From Acidimicrobiales bacterium (GTDB lineage Bacteria; Actinomycetota; Acidimicrobiia; Acidimicrobiales; MedAcidi-G1), in NCBI GenBank assembly GCA_029245675.1, contig JAQWOV010000031.1, forward strand, positions 1 through 50,640: DNA of 50,640 nt. Direction: 5' to 3'. Position 1 is the stretch's first letter. Each line of letters opens with the position of its first letter. Below the pieces are notes generated by a model that had not been told where the DNA came from, ran no database searches, and saw only the letters and a program-made list of their open reading frames with translations. A program made the position numbers and the translations under genes. Of this stretch, positions 16,705 through 27,263 are shown one piece after another.

Positions 16705-16735
16705 GTTGATATACTAACACTCAACTTTATATAGT
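16705..16735 (+). promoter_or_regulatory. dnaK promoter with HAIR-like HspR operator
   Basis: GTTGATA-N7-ACTCAAC at 16705-16725 matches the HAIR layout CTTGAGT-N7-ACTCAAG with the exact seven-base spacer and 10 of 14 arm bases. A sigma-70-type promoter overlaps it: TTGATA at 16706-16711 and TATAGT at 16730-16735, 18 bases apart. A repressor on the operator would cover the -35 box and spacer. The operon encodes its own HspR, so autoregulation is expected. The untranslated leader to dnaK would be about 125 bases. Confidence 0.65.
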
Positions 16736-16866
16736 GTCTTTAAGTAAGAAATGGTGCAATATCAACAAATAAGCCGTATCGTAAGATTCCCGGCAGCTAC
16801 AAAAGCACCTTTCTTTAAGCAAAAGTCCATAAATAAAGAGATTTAACTACGTATAAGGAGAAATTA

Positions 16867-18684
16867 ATGAGTAAAGCAGTAGGAATCGATCTTGGAACCA
16901 CCAATTCAGTAGTAAGCGTCCTCGAAGGCGGCGAACCAGTCGTTATCGCAAATGCTGAAGGTTCACGTACCACCCCTTCAGTAGTTGCCTTCGCTAAAGA
17001 CGGAGAAGTACTTGTCGGTGAGGTAGCGAAAAGACAAGCGATCACTAATCCAGAACGAACCATACGTTCAGTAAAACGCCACATGGGTACAAACTGGAAA
17101 CAGAAAATAGACGACAAAGACTACACGTCTCAAGAAATCTCAGCTCGAACTCTTCAAAAACTAAAAAGAGACGCTGAAGCCTACTTAGGTACATCTGTTA
17201 CCCAAGCAGTAATCACTGTTCCTGCCTATTTTGATGACTCTCAACGAACAGCCACGAAAGAAGCAGGGCAAATCGCTGGCCTTGAAGTCCTCAGAATCAT
17301 CAATGAACCCACTGCGGCTGCTCTTGCTTATGGTCTTGAAAAAGATGACAGCGATCAAACAATTCTCGTATTTGACCTAGGTGGCGGAACCTTTGATGTT
17401 TCCGTACTTGAAATAGGCGACGGAGTTTTTGAAGTAAAAGCGACACATGGCGATACAAGTCTTGGCGGAGACGACTGGGATGAAAAAGTTATTGAATGGC
17501 TCGCAACTTCGTTTAAAAATGACCATGGTGTTGACTTAATTGCTGACCCAATGGCAGCACAGCGACTCAAAGAAGCTGCAGAGAAAGCAAAAATTGAACT
17601 TTCTCAAGTACAACAAACACAAATCAATCTTCCATTCGTGACCGCGACCGATTCTGGCCCTCTTCACCTGGACTACACATTAACTAGAGCAAAATTTCAT
17701 GAACTCACCGCTGATCTTCTTGAAAGGTGTCGTGCACCATTTGAGCAAGCGGTAACCGATGCGGGCCTAACAAAAGGCGAAGTGGATCATGTAATTTTGG
17801 TTGGAGGTTCAACCAGAATGCCTGCTGTAGCTGAACTTGTCCAAGAAATCACCGGACGCGAACCCTCTAAAAACGTAAACCCAGATGAGGTAGTAGCTAT
17901 CGGAGCTGCTGTTCAAGCTGGAGTTTTAGTAGGTGAAGTCAAAGATGTTCTTCTTCTCGACGTCACCCCTCTTTCATTAGGTATAGAAACGAAAGGTGGT
18001 GTTATGACACGCCTTATTGAACGAAACACCACCATTCCAATTGCCAAATCTGAAACATTTACAACAGCAGATGACAATCAGCCATCCGTCGAAATTCATG
18101 TACTTCAAGGCGAACGAGAAATGTCGCAATTTAATAAAACATTAGGGAAGTTCCAATTAGTTGACTTGCCGCCAGCACCCCGAGGAATGCCCCAAATTGA
18201 AGTGACTTTTGACATTGATGCAAACGGCATTGTTCATGTTTCCGCCAAAGATCAAGCAACAGGGAATGAACAGTCAATGACCATTACGGGTCAATCTTCA
18301 TTGGATAACGACGTTATTGATCAAATGGTTAAGGACGCAGAGTCTCACGCTGAAGAAGACAGGCAACGTAAAGAGCAAGTAGAAACTCGCAACAATGCGG
18401 ACAACCTTGTTTATCAAACAGAAAAATTGATATCTGATCAAGGTGAGGAGTTGACCGGAGACGAAAAAACTAACGTTGAAGAGAAACTTGCTGCGCTCAA
18501 AGAAACCTTAGAAGGCGAAGACACCGCAGCGATTGCTAGCGCAACTGAAGCTCTCATGACCGCAAGCCAAGAGTTTGGTCAACGCCTATACGAAGCAGCT
18601 GCCGCACAGCAAAACGCGTCAGAAGGCCCTCCTGATGAATCAGATAGTGATGTCGTAGACGCAGAAATTGTTGATGAACAGTGA
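16867..18684 (+). CDS. dnaK: Chaperone protein DnaK (Hsp70)
   Basis: A 605-residue cytoplasmic ATP-driven chaperone. The nucleotide-binding domain has GIDLGTTNS at the start, [11 protein letters not shown], and the [10 protein letters not shown] adenosine-site motif. The substrate-binding beta domain ([14 protein letters not shown]) and alpha lid follow, ending in an acidic [10 protein letters not shown] tail. An AAGGAG Shine-Dalgarno lies six bases upstream of the ATG. The stop overlaps the GTG start of grpE. It is the first gene of a four-gene heat-shock operon controlled by the HAIR-like site upstream. Confidence 0.98.
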   Translation: MSKAVGIDLGTTNSVVSVLEGGEPVVIANAEGSRTTPSVVAFAKDGEVLVGEVAKRQAITNPERTIRSVKRHMGTNWKQKIDDKDYTSQEISARTLQKLKRDAEAYLGTSVTQAVITVPAYFDDSQRTATKEAGQIAGLEVLRIINEPTAAALAYGLEKDDSDQTILVFDLGGGTFDVSVLEIGDGVFEVKATHGDTSLGGDDWDEKVIEWLATSFKNDHGVDLIADPMAAQRLKEAAEKAKIELSQVQQTQINLPFVTATDSGPLHLDYTLTRAKFHELTADLLERCRAPFEQAVTDAGLTKGEVDHVILVGGSTRMPAVAELVQEITGREPSKNVNPDEVVAIGAAVQAGVLVGEVKDVLLLDVTPLSLGIETKGGVMTRLIERNTTIPIAKSETFTTADDNQPSVEIHVLQGEREMSQFNKTLGKFQLVDLPPAPRGMPQIEVTFDIDANGIVHVSAKDQATGNEQSMTITGQSSLDNDVIDQMVKDAESHAEEDRQRKEQVETRNNADNLVYQTEKLISDQGEELTGDEKTNVEEKLAALKETLEGEDTAAIASATEALMTASQEFGQRLYEAAAAQQNASEGPPDESDSDVVDAEIVDEQ

Positions 18685-19205
18685 ATTCTGATTCAACCCA
18701 AGAAGAGCCACTAAACGAAATTGATGAAAAAGATATCGAATTCTGTGAAACAGCAGATTCTACAGAAACAGAAGTTGATGAAACAGAGCAATTAGTTTTG
18801 GAACGTGATGGGTATCTAAACGATTTGCAGAGAGTCACGGCTGAATTTTCAAATTTTAGAAAGCAGTCAGCAAAACGTAACACCGAAGTTAACTCTCGGT
18901 CACAAGCAGAATTGGTTGAAAAATTATTACCAGTACTTGACGCTTGTGATCTTGCAGTTGAACATGGCGCTAATGACGTGGCGCCTATTCGTGAAGCCTT
19001 AATTTCTGCTTTTGAGTCTTCAGGCTTACAAGTTATCGATCCACTAGATTTGAATTTTGATCCAACCTGCCATGAAGCAGTCCTTCATGAAAGTGCTGAA
19101 GAGGATAAGGAATCCAGCGAACAAATAGTTACAGAAGTTATGCGACGTGGCTATATATGGATAGACAGAGTGCTACGTCCTGCCATGGTTAAAGTTCGCG
19201 GCTAG
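18681..19205 (+). CDS. grpE: Nucleotide exchange factor GrpE
   Basis: A 174-residue dimeric ADP-release factor for DnaK. The N-terminal 40 residues are acidic and likely disordered. A coiled-coil helix then runs through [14 protein letters not shown], followed by [15 protein letters not shown] and the C-terminal beta wing with DPTCHEAV and [20 protein letters not shown]. The GTG start at 18681 overlaps the dnaK stop (GTGA), indicating coupled translation. dnaJ begins 10 bases after the stop. Confidence 0.95.
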   Translation: MNSDSTQEEPLNEIDEKDIEFCETADSTETEVDETEQLVLERDGYLNDLQRVTAEFSNFRKQSAKRNTEVNSRSQAELVEKLLPVLDACDLAVEHGANDVAPIREALISAFESSGLQVIDPLDLNFDPTCHEAVLHESAEEDKESSEQIVTEVMRRGYIWIDRVLRPAMVKVRG

Positions 19206-19215
19206 GAGAGAAGCC

Positions 19216-20316
19216 ATGGCCATACAACGCGAGTGGTTCGAAAAAGACTATTACAAAGTCCTTGGAGTTGATGAAGGAATTTCAGAGAAAGACCTAACTA
19301 AGGCTTATCGTAAACTTGCACGGCAATTTCATCCTGATGCAAATCCAGGTGATTCAAAAGCAGAAGAACGCTTTAAGGAAGTCTCAGCAGCTTATGACGT
19401 TCTAGGCGATTCAAAAAAGCGTGCCGAATATGATGAAGCTCGCCGTCTGGGCCCTATGGGCGGTGGGTTTTCTGGAGGTTTTCCTGGAGACTTTTCAGGC
19501 GGCATGGGGTTCAACATGGAAGATCTCTTTGGAGGATTATTTAACCAGGGGGGGGCGAATAGGGGTCGCCGTGGAAATGATTTAGAAACAACTCTCACGA
19601 TTCCATTTTTTGAATCAGTAAATGGTGTAACCACCACAGTAAACATCACGAGTGATGCTTCTTGTTCAACGTGCGCGGGTAACGGCGCTAAGCCAGGCAC
19701 GACTCCAAAAATTTGTTCATCGTGTTCCGGACGAGGGGTTCAAGCTGAGAACCAAGGCCCATTTTCTTTTAGTCGTCCTTGTGGAACCTGCGGAGGTCGA
19801 GGCAATCAAATAGATAATCCTTGTGACTTGTGTCGTGGTACAGGTATTGAACGTCGGCCACGCGCGGTAAAGGTGCGTATACCACCGGGCATAGAGTCTG
19901 GCCAAAGAATTCGGCTAAAGAGTAAAGGCGGCCCTGGTAATAACGGGCCAAATGGGGATCTATTTATTCGAATGAAAATTGAACCTCACCCAGTCTTTGG
20001 ACGGCAAGGAAATCATCTAACCGTCACCGTAAGAATTACCTGGCCAGAAGCAGTTCTCGGATCAGATGTAGTTGTTCCCACACTAGACGGAGGAACAGTA
20101 ACGCTAAAAGTGCCATCAGGAACACCAAGTGGCCAAACATTTCGAATCAAAGGTAAAGGCATCGCTACAAAACGCGATATTGGAGACCTGCTCTCCACAA
20201 TTGAAGTTGACATTCCAACTGAATTAAATAAAGAGCAACGCAAAGCAGTTGAAGCTCTAGCTAAAACATTTAATTCAGATTCCTCTTCACAAGACACTAC
20301 AGACGTGACAGGATAA
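19216..20316 (+). CDS. dnaJ: Type I co-chaperone DnaJ (Hsp40)
   Basis: A 366-residue protein that delivers substrates to DnaK and stimulates its ATPase. The J domain is at residues about 10-75 with the HPD motif. A Gly/Phe-rich linker (GGGFSGGFPGDFSGG) is followed by four CxxCxGxG-type zinc motifs (CSTCAGNG, CSSCSGRG, CGTCGGRG, CDLCRGTG) and the two C-terminal beta domains. AGGAGAG precedes the ATG. Actinobacteria often have two dnaJ copies; the hspR-linked one here corresponds to DnaJ1. Confidence 0.96.
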   Translation: MAIQREWFEKDYYKVLGVDEGISEKDLTKAYRKLARQFHPDANPGDSKAEERFKEVSAAYDVLGDSKKRAEYDEARRLGPMGGGFSGGFPGDFSGGMGFNMEDLFGGLFNQGGANRGRRGNDLETTLTIPFFESVNGVTTTVNITSDASCSTCAGNGAKPGTTPKICSSCSGRGVQAENQGPFSFSRPCGTCGGRGNQIDNPCDLCRGTGIERRPRAVKVRIPPGIESGQRIRLKSKGGPGNNGPNGDLFIRMKIEPHPVFGRQGNHLTVTVRITWPEAVLGSDVVVPTLDGGTVTLKVPSGTPSGQTFRIKGKGIATKRDIGDLLSTIEVDIPTELNKEQRKAVEALAKTFNSDSSSQDTTDVTG

Positions 20317-20322
20317 GTATCT

Positions 20323-20712
20323 ATGTCGTTCTCTCGCCCTAATCCAGATCAGGCGATCTACGTTATTTCTGTTGCTGCTGAACTAACTGAAATGCATCCA
20401 CAGACTCTACGTATTTATGAAAGAAAAGGATTGCTTGATCCGGCAAGAACTAATGGTGGAAATCGTCGTTATAGCGACACCGATATCGCGATGTTAAAAA
20501 GAATCGCGGAACTAACATCAGCGGGTTTAAATCTTGCCGGAGTAAAAAAAGTTATCGAACTTGAACATCGTCTTAACCAATTAGAAAATGAATTAGCTGA
20601 AATTCGTGCTGAAGGCTCTGCTGCTGTTGAAGAAGTTCATCGAAGTTATAGAAGAGACTTAGTTCCAATGGATCAAAGCGTCGTTATTTATCGTCGAGAA
20701 GCCCGACAATAA
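20323..20712 (+). CDS. hspR: MerR-family heat-shock repressor HspR
   Basis: A 129-residue DNA-binding repressor. A MerR-type winged helix-turn-helix is near the N-terminus (YVISVAAELTEMHPQTLRIYERKGLL, then NRRYSDTDI), followed by a coiled-coil dimerisation helix (LEHRLNQLENELAEIRAE). It is last in the dnaK operon, six bases after dnaJ, the usual place in actinobacteria. It is expected to repress the operon by binding the HAIR-like site at 16705-16725 with DnaK as co-repressor, as known for Streptomyces HspR; this pairing is inferred from context. Confidence 0.93.
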   Translation: MSFSRPNPDQAIYVISVAAELTEMHPQTLRIYERKGLLDPARTNGGNRRYSDTDIAMLKRIAELTSAGLNLAGVKKVIELEHRLNQLENELAEIRAEGSAAVEEVHRSYRRDLVPMDQSVVIYRREARQ

Positions 20713-20717
20713 TACGG

Positions 20718-20745
20718 AAATTCCCTTAAATTCAGGGGAAATTTT
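20718..20745 (+). terminator. Imperfect hairpin with T-run after hspR
   Basis: TTCCC (20721-20725) pairs with GGGAA (20736-20740); flanking AAA and TTT extend the stem across one bulged A, and TTTT follows. It begins six bases after the hspR stop and probably ends the heat-shock transcript. Confidence 0.5.
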
Positions 20746-22239
<1,494 letters not shown>

Positions 22240-22249
22240 CGATGAAACA

Positions 22250-23482
22250 ATGAAAGTCTGTGTTGTCGGGGCAGGGGCACGAGAACATGCTCTTGCACAT
22301 GTTTTATCTAGAGACACAGAGGTAGTTGTTTCACCTGGTAACCCAGGTATCCCAAACTCAACAGTTGACAGCCCTGAAGAAATTGGTGCGGACCTTTTTG
22401 TTATTGGCCCTGAAGATCCATTAGTAAATGGGTTAGCAGATCGTTTACGTAAATCCGGGAAAAAGGTTTTTGGGCCCGGTTCTGACGGTGCTCGTCTTGA
22501 AGGTTCGAAAGCTTGGATGAAACAAGTACTAAACGAAGCCGGAGTCGCAACCGCTCGTCACGGCAGTTTTACCGATGAAAAACAAGCACTTGACTTTCTT
22601 GACAACATGGGTGATCTCTTTGTCATTAAGACTGATGGCCTTGCAGCCGGAAAAGGTGTTCTCGTAACAGAGGATAGAGCAGAAGCCGCTGATGCCGTTA
22701 AATCATATTTAACTGGAGATGCATTTGGAGATGCAGGAAAAACGATAATTATTGAAGAAGGCCTTACCGGCCCAGAGCTTTCAGTCTTAGCAATATGTGA
22801 TGGTGAACAAGCATTTGCTTTAAGCCCTGCACAAGATTTTAAACGCATCGGTGACGGCGACACCGGTTTAAATACAGGGGGGATGGGTGCTTACTCTCCG
22901 GTTCCAATAGCTAGTCAAGAAATTGTTGACTCAATTATGGAAGAAGCTGTTTCTCCCACTCTTACGGCTCTTCAAAAAAGAAACATTGACTATCGAGGAG
23001 TTCTGTACTGCGGACTCATGTTTACGCCAGATGGGGTAAAAGTTCTTGAATACAACGTCAGGTTTGGTGACCCAGAAACACAAGTTGTACTTCCACGTTT
23101 AACAAGCAGTCTTTCAGACCTTCTTTTTTCTGCTGCCTCAGGACATCTAGTGAATCCGCCAACCTTTAGCACTGAAGCATCGGTAACTGTTGTTTGCGCT
23201 GCCGAAAATTATCCAACGTCTCCAAAGAAAGGTGCTCTAATAAAAGGCATCGATGAGGCTAACGAGCTTGCTGGGGTGAAAGTTTATTGCGCAGGGATAG
23301 ATCATACTGATAATGGATTTATCACTTCTGGTGGTCGAGTCCTGTCGGTTACCGGCTGTGGTGAAAATTTAGACCATGCAAGAGAGCGAGCATATAAAGG
23401 TGTAAATATGATTTGCTGGGAAGGGATGCAATACCGATCAGATATTGCGACACATCCAACTGGTAAAGAAAAAGCATCATAA
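22250..23482 (+). CDS. purD: Phosphoribosylamine-glycine ligase
   Basis: A 410-residue ATP-grasp enzyme making glycinamide ribonucleotide. The start at 22250 (MKVCVVGAGAREHAL) is chosen because the frame upstream overlaps purA and adds a non-homologous extension. VIKTDGLAAGKGVLV, the DFKRIGDGDTGLNTGGMGAYSP block and EYNVRFGDPETQ are clear family motifs. The usual GGREHAL is GAREHAL here. The Shine-Dalgarno is weak (GGAG about 15 bases upstream), so translation may depend on ribosomes finishing purA. Confidence 0.96.
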   Translation: MKVCVVGAGAREHALAHVLSRDTEVVVSPGNPGIPNSTVDSPEEIGADLFVIGPEDPLVNGLADRLRKSGKKVFGPGSDGARLEGSKAWMKQVLNEAGVATARHGSFTDEKQALDFLDNMGDLFVIKTDGLAAGKGVLVTEDRAEAADAVKSYLTGDAFGDAGKTIIIEEGLTGPELSVLAICDGEQAFALSPAQDFKRIGDGDTGLNTGGMGAYSPVPIASQEIVDSIMEEAVSPTLTALQKRNIDYRGVLYCGLMFTPDGVKVLEYNVRFGDPETQVVLPRLTSSLSDLLFSAASGHLVNPPTFSTEASVTVVCAAENYPTSPKKGALIKGIDEANELAGVKVYCAGIDHTDNGFITSGGRVLSVTGCGENLDHARERAYKGVNMICWEGMQYRSDIATHPTGKEKAS

Positions 23483-23511
23483 GGTAGAAGGATAAGAAGG
23501 AAGGGTTTTCA

Positions 23512-23976
23512 ATGACATACAAAGTTGCAGTTCTTATGGGTTCCCCTAATGACGCCGAAAAAATGGCGCCAGCTGCTGAGACTCTTAATCGATATGGGAT
23601 TGAAGCAAACGTTTTCGTAATGTCCGCTCATCGAAGCCCAGACCAAGTTTCAAAATTTGCAAAATCTGCCAGAGAAGAAGGTTACGTTGCGTTTATTTGT
23701 GGAGCTGGTATGGCTGCCCATTTAGCAGGTGCAGTTGCTGCACATTCCACGTTGCCAGTAATAGGTGTGCCTCTGTCTGGTGGAGCGATAAACGGTTGGG
23801 ATTCACTTTTAGCAACCGTACAAATGCCTAAAGGTATTCCAGTAGCAACGGTTGCAGTTGATGGAGCAATGAATGCTGCCTTACTTGTTGTAGAAATGCT
23901 GGCAGTAACTGACTCTTCTCTTGCTGAGGAACTTGATGTTCATCGCGAAGAAATGATCCCGAAAGATTCTCAATAA
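23512..23976 (+). CDS. purE: 5-(carboxyamino)imidazole ribonucleotide mutase / AIR carboxylase
   Basis: A 154-residue subunit of an octameric enzyme forming [22 protein letters not shown] with the catalytic His, [11 protein letters not shown] and [20 protein letters not shown] are visible. Most class I enzymes read GAGGAAHLPG where this has [10 protein letters not shown]. No purK accompanies it here, so either purK lies elsewhere or the protein works directly on AIR and CO2. AAGGAAGGG precedes the ATG, and the stop overlaps the purB ATG by one base. Confidence 0.93.
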   Translation: MTYKVAVLMGSPNDAEKMAPAAETLNRYGIEANVFVMSAHRSPDQVSKFAKSAREEGYVAFICGAGMAAHLAGAVAAHSTLPVIGVPLSGGAINGWDSLLATVQMPKGIPVATVAVDGAMNAALLVVEMLAVTDSSLAEELDVHREEMIPKDSQ

Positions 23977-25397
23977 TGAATATAGAAAATGTTCTTGCTA
24001 CGAGATACGCCAGTGCAGAAATGAATGAACTTTTTTCAGTTAAGTCCAAGATTATTTTTGAACGTCAGTTATGGGTAGCAATTCTTAAGGCCCAAAAACA
24101 ATTAGGTCTGGATATAAGCGACGCAGTTATTAGTGATTACGAAGCAGTAATAACCAAAGTTGATTTGGATTCAATAAACGAACGAGAGCGGGCAACTCGC
24201 CATGACGTAAAAGCCCGTATTGAAGAATTTTGTTTTTTGGCTGGCCATGAGCAAATTCATCAAGGAATGACTTCGCGTGATCTCACGGAAAACATTGAAC
24301 AACTTCAAATTCGCCATGGATTAGAAATTATTGCAAATCGAGTTATTGCAGCTCTAGCTCGATTAAGTGCTTTAGCTGTTGAACATCAAGATTTAGTAAT
24401 AGTTGGTAGAACTCATAATGTTCCAGCGCAGATAACCACACTGGGAAAAAGGTTTGCCTCAACTGCACAAGAACTTTTGCTTGCCTACCGCCGATTAACT
24501 GATTTTTTGAATTCTTATCCTCTGCGGGGGATTAAAGGACCGGTTGGGACGCAACAAGATCAACTAGACCTTTTTGAAGGTGATGGTCAAAAAGTTTCGG
24601 AATTAGAACAGATAATTGCTGAACATCTTGGCTTTGAAAAAGTGTTTGATTCAGTTGGACAGGTTTACCCAAGATCACTTGACTTTGAAGTTGTTTCCTT
24701 ATTACTTCAAACAGCAAGCGCGCCATCAAATCTCGCACACACTATCCGTCTTATGGCTGGACATGAATTAGTTACAGAGGGTTTTAAAGACGGCCAGGTC
24801 GGATCTTCAGCCATGCCGCACAAAATGAACGCACGATCATGTGAAAGAATCAATGGCCTGACCACCGTTCTTCGTGGTCATTTGTCTATGACTAGCGGGC
24901 TACTGGGTGAACAATGGAATGAAGGAGACGTCAGTTGCTCTGTTGTTAGAAGGGTTGCGATACCTGACGCATTCTTCGCTATTGACGGATTATTTGAAAC
25001 TTTCCTGACTGTACTTGATGACTTTGGAGTGTTTCCAAAAATAATTGAACATGAACTTGAACAAAATTTACCCTTCTTGGCTACTACGCGAGTTCTTGTT
25101 GCAGCAATACAAGCAGGAATTGGACGTGAAGAAGCTCACGAAATAATTAAGGAACATGCTTTAGCGGAAGCAATAGAACGACGAGAAAATCCACATTCAA
25201 CTAACGGTCTTGTTGAACGTTTGGCAAATGATCAACGTTTACCTCTTAATCATGATGAACTTGAACCTTTGCTTGAAAACCCTATGGACTTTGCTGGAAA
25301 CGCTAACAAACAAATTCAAGAAATAACAAAACAAATTTCAGATATCATCGCTGACCATCCGGATGCAGCCGCCTACAATCCTGAAACAATTCTATAA
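23976..25397 (+). CDS. purB: Adenylosuccinate lyase
   Basis: A 473-residue fumarase-superfamily enzyme acting twice in purine synthesis, on SAICAR and on adenylosuccinate. It has the HEQIHQGMTSRDLTEN and VGRTHNVPAQ active-site regions and the superfamily signature GSSAMPHKMN near residue 270. The start overlaps the purE stop (TAATG), so translation is coupled. The length and HGVTS-like region (QGMTSRD) fit the longer PurB type. Confidence 0.95.
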   Translation: MNIENVLATRYASAEMNELFSVKSKIIFERQLWVAILKAQKQLGLDISDAVISDYEAVITKVDLDSINERERATRHDVKARIEEFCFLAGHEQIHQGMTSRDLTENIEQLQIRHGLEIIANRVIAALARLSALAVEHQDLVIVGRTHNVPAQITTLGKRFASTAQELLLAYRRLTDFLNSYPLRGIKGPVGTQQDQLDLFEGDGQKVSELEQIIAEHLGFEKVFDSVGQVYPRSLDFEVVSLLLQTASAPSNLAHTIRLMAGHELVTEGFKDGQVGSSAMPHKMNARSCERINGLTTVLRGHLSMTSGLLGEQWNEGDVSCSVVRRVAIPDAFFAIDGLFETFLTVLDDFGVFPKIIEHELEQNLPFLATTRVLVAAIQAGIGREEAHEIIKEHALAEAIERRENPHSTNGLVERLANDQRLPLNHDELEPLLENPMDFAGNANKQIQEITKQISDIIADHPDAAAYNPETIL

Positions 25398-25417
25398 ATA
25401 TTTACTAGGGTGATTTT

Positions 25418-26320
25418 TTGACTATAGATCTTCTACATATTCATTCGGGCAAGGTTCGAGATATCTATGATGCCGGTGATAACCGGTTACTAATGGTGAC
25501 GTCAGATCGAATTTCAGCTTTCGATGTAGTTATGAATGAAGTCGTTACCCATAAAGGACGGGTGCTGACCGCAATGTCGGCTTTTTGGTTTGAGCAACTC
25601 TCCCCACTTGTGCAAAGTCATCTAATTTCTACTGACATTACTGAAATAGGTGCATTATTTTCTGATTCGATTCCTCCAGACATTGAGGGAAGAATAATGC
25701 TTTGCCATAAAGCAGAAATGCTTCCTATTGAATGCATTGTCCGGGGATACATAACTGGTTCAGCTTGGAAAGAATACTGTGAATCAGGGACCATGCATGG
25801 CAGCCCTCTTCCTTCTGGATTAAAAGAGGCAGATCAATTACCGGAACCAGTTTTTACTCCTTCAACAAAAGCTGAAGAGGGCCATGATATAAATATCTCA
25901 TTTGAAGAGGCCGCCGCATTAATTGGTGAGAACTTAGCTGAAGAAGTGAAAAACATTTCTTTAGAGTGCTACACAAAAGGTGCTGCACTAGCTAAAGAAA
26001 AAGGAATCATTATCGCCGATACTAAATTTGAAATGGGAACAGTTAATGGAAGTCTTGTTCTTGCTGACGAAGTATTAACACCCGATTCTTCCCGTTTTTG
26101 GTCCTCAGAATTATGGCAGCCAGGAGCAACTCCTCCTTCATTTGATAAACAGCCTGTTAGAGATTATTTAGATGGTTTAGATTGGGATAAACAACCACCT
26201 CCACCATCTCTTCCCTCTGAAGTCGTTGAAGCAACATCACAAAGATATATCAATGCTTTTGAAACTATTACTGGACAGTCATTTAATAACTGGCCGGGAT
26301 CAAACGGTATACCAAGATGA
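25418..26320 (+). CDS. purC: SAICAR synthetase
   Basis: A 300-residue ATP-dependent enzyme adding aspartate to CAIR. HSGKVRDIYD, VTSDRISAFDVV, ECIVRGYITGSAWKEY, FTPSTKAEEGHD and IADTKFEMG are all diagnostic. The start is TTG at 25418, supported by AGGG seven bases upstream and by alignment of the first motif; no ATG lies before the conserved region. The stop overlaps the purS start (ATGA). Confidence 0.96.
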   Translation: MTIDLLHIHSGKVRDIYDAGDNRLLMVTSDRISAFDVVMNEVVTHKGRVLTAMSAFWFEQLSPLVQSHLISTDITEIGALFSDSIPPDIEGRIMLCHKAEMLPIECIVRGYITGSAWKEYCESGTMHGSPLPSGLKEADQLPEPVFTPSTKAEEGHDINISFEEAAALIGENLAEEVKNISLECYTKGAALAKEKGIIIADTKFEMGTVNGSLVLADEVLTPDSSRFWSSELWQPGATPPSFDKQPVRDYLDGLDWDKQPPPPSLPSEVVEATSQRYINAFETITGQSFNNWPGSNGIPR

Positions 26321-26571
26321 AATTTTCTATTTTGGTTGAAGTGCAACTACTTGAAGGAATTTCGGATCCTGCTGGAGCGACAATAGAGCGCGCATTGCCA
26401 GTTCTTGGCTATCAAGGAATCTGTGATGTTTCAGTTGGGAAAACAATTCGATTCACCCTTGAAACAACTGATTTGTCACATGCGAAAGAAATATCTGAAC
26501 AACTATGTTCCTCATTCTTGACGAACCCAGTTATTGAGGAATCAAAAATTACAATCGAGGAACTATCTTGA
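26317..26571 (+). CDS. purS: FGAM synthase subunit PurS
   Basis: An 84-residue small subunit that bridges PurQ and PurL in the three-part formylglycinamidine synthase. The pattern LLEGISDPAGATIERALPVLGY followed by VSVGKTIRF is typical (family wording: kkgvlDPqG.ai..aL..lG). It overlaps purC by four bases and purQ by four bases (TTGA), consistent with coupled synthesis of the complex. Confidence 0.93.
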   Translation: MKFSILVEVQLLEGISDPAGATIERALPVLGYQGICDVSVGKTIRFTLETTDLSHAKEISEQLCSSFLTNPVIEESKITIEELS

Positions 26572-27227
26572 GCGCCTTAGTCGGTGTAATTGTTTTCCCT
26601 GGGACTAATTGCGAAATGGATGTGGCTGAAGCAGTGTCGTCTCTTGGCGCCAATAGCAAATTGCTTTGGCATGGCGATGAAGACATTCATGGAGTGGACT
26701 CAATCGTTATACCAGGAGGTTTCGCTCATGGAGATTACTTAAGGCCTGGTGCTATAGCACGATTTTCTCCAGTTATGAAAGCTGTTACACAATTTGCCTT
26801 AGAGGGAGGCCCGGTTCTTGGGATATGTAATGGTTTTCAAGTTCTTACTGAAGCAGGCCTACTGCCGGGCGCACTTCAAAAAAACCGCGGATTAAAATTT
26901 TTATGCCAACCATCAACCTTACGTGTCGAAACAACTGAATCAATTCTTACAAACAAAGCAGCAGTTGGGGGAAATCTTCATATCCCAATAAATCATTTTG
27001 AAGGCAACTACACATGCGACAAAGAAACTCTTAGAGAACTGAATGAAGAAAACCGGATAGTCCTTCGTTATGTAAATAATCCAAATGGATCTATTGATGA
27101 CATTGCAGGAGTATGCAATAACAAGCGAAACGTAGTTGGCTTAATGCCACACCCGGAAAGAGCCTGCAATGAACTACTGGGAAGCACCGATGGGCAAGTT
27201 CTTTTCCAGTCTTTACTTGCCGCTTAA
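26568..27227 (+). CDS. purQ: FGAM synthase glutaminase subunit PurQ
   Basis: A 219-residue class I glutamine amidotransferase supplying ammonia to PurL. FPGTNCEMD, GGFAHGDYLRPGAIARFS, the nucleophile in GICNGFQVL and the His/Glu pair in MPHPERA are present. The start is TTG at 26568 within the purS stop, the second TTG start in this cluster. The length fits the small PurQ that works with PurS and a short PurL. Confidence 0.96.
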   Translation: MSALVGVIVFPGTNCEMDVAEAVSSLGANSKLLWHGDEDIHGVDSIVIPGGFAHGDYLRPGAIARFSPVMKAVTQFALEGGPVLGICNGFQVLTEAGLLPGALQKNRGLKFLCQPSTLRVETTESILTNKAAVGGNLHIPINHFEGNYTCDKETLRELNEENRIVLRYVNNPNGSIDDIAGVCNNKRNVVGLMPHPERACNELLGSTDGQVLFQSLLAA

Positions 27228-27243
27228 TTTAACACCACCCCTT

Positions 27244-27257
27244 CGCCTGTAAAGGCG
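27244..27257 (+). promoter_or_regulatory. Small hairpin covering the purL ribosome-binding region
   Basis: CGCCT (27244-27248) and AGGCG (27253-27257) form a perfect five-base stem with a GTAA loop. The right arm overlaps AAAGGCGG, the only Shine-Dalgarno-like sequence before the purL GTG at 27264. It could limit translation initiation on purL. A purely structural coincidence is possible because the stem is short. Confidence 0.35.
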
Positions 27258-27263
27258 GCTACG

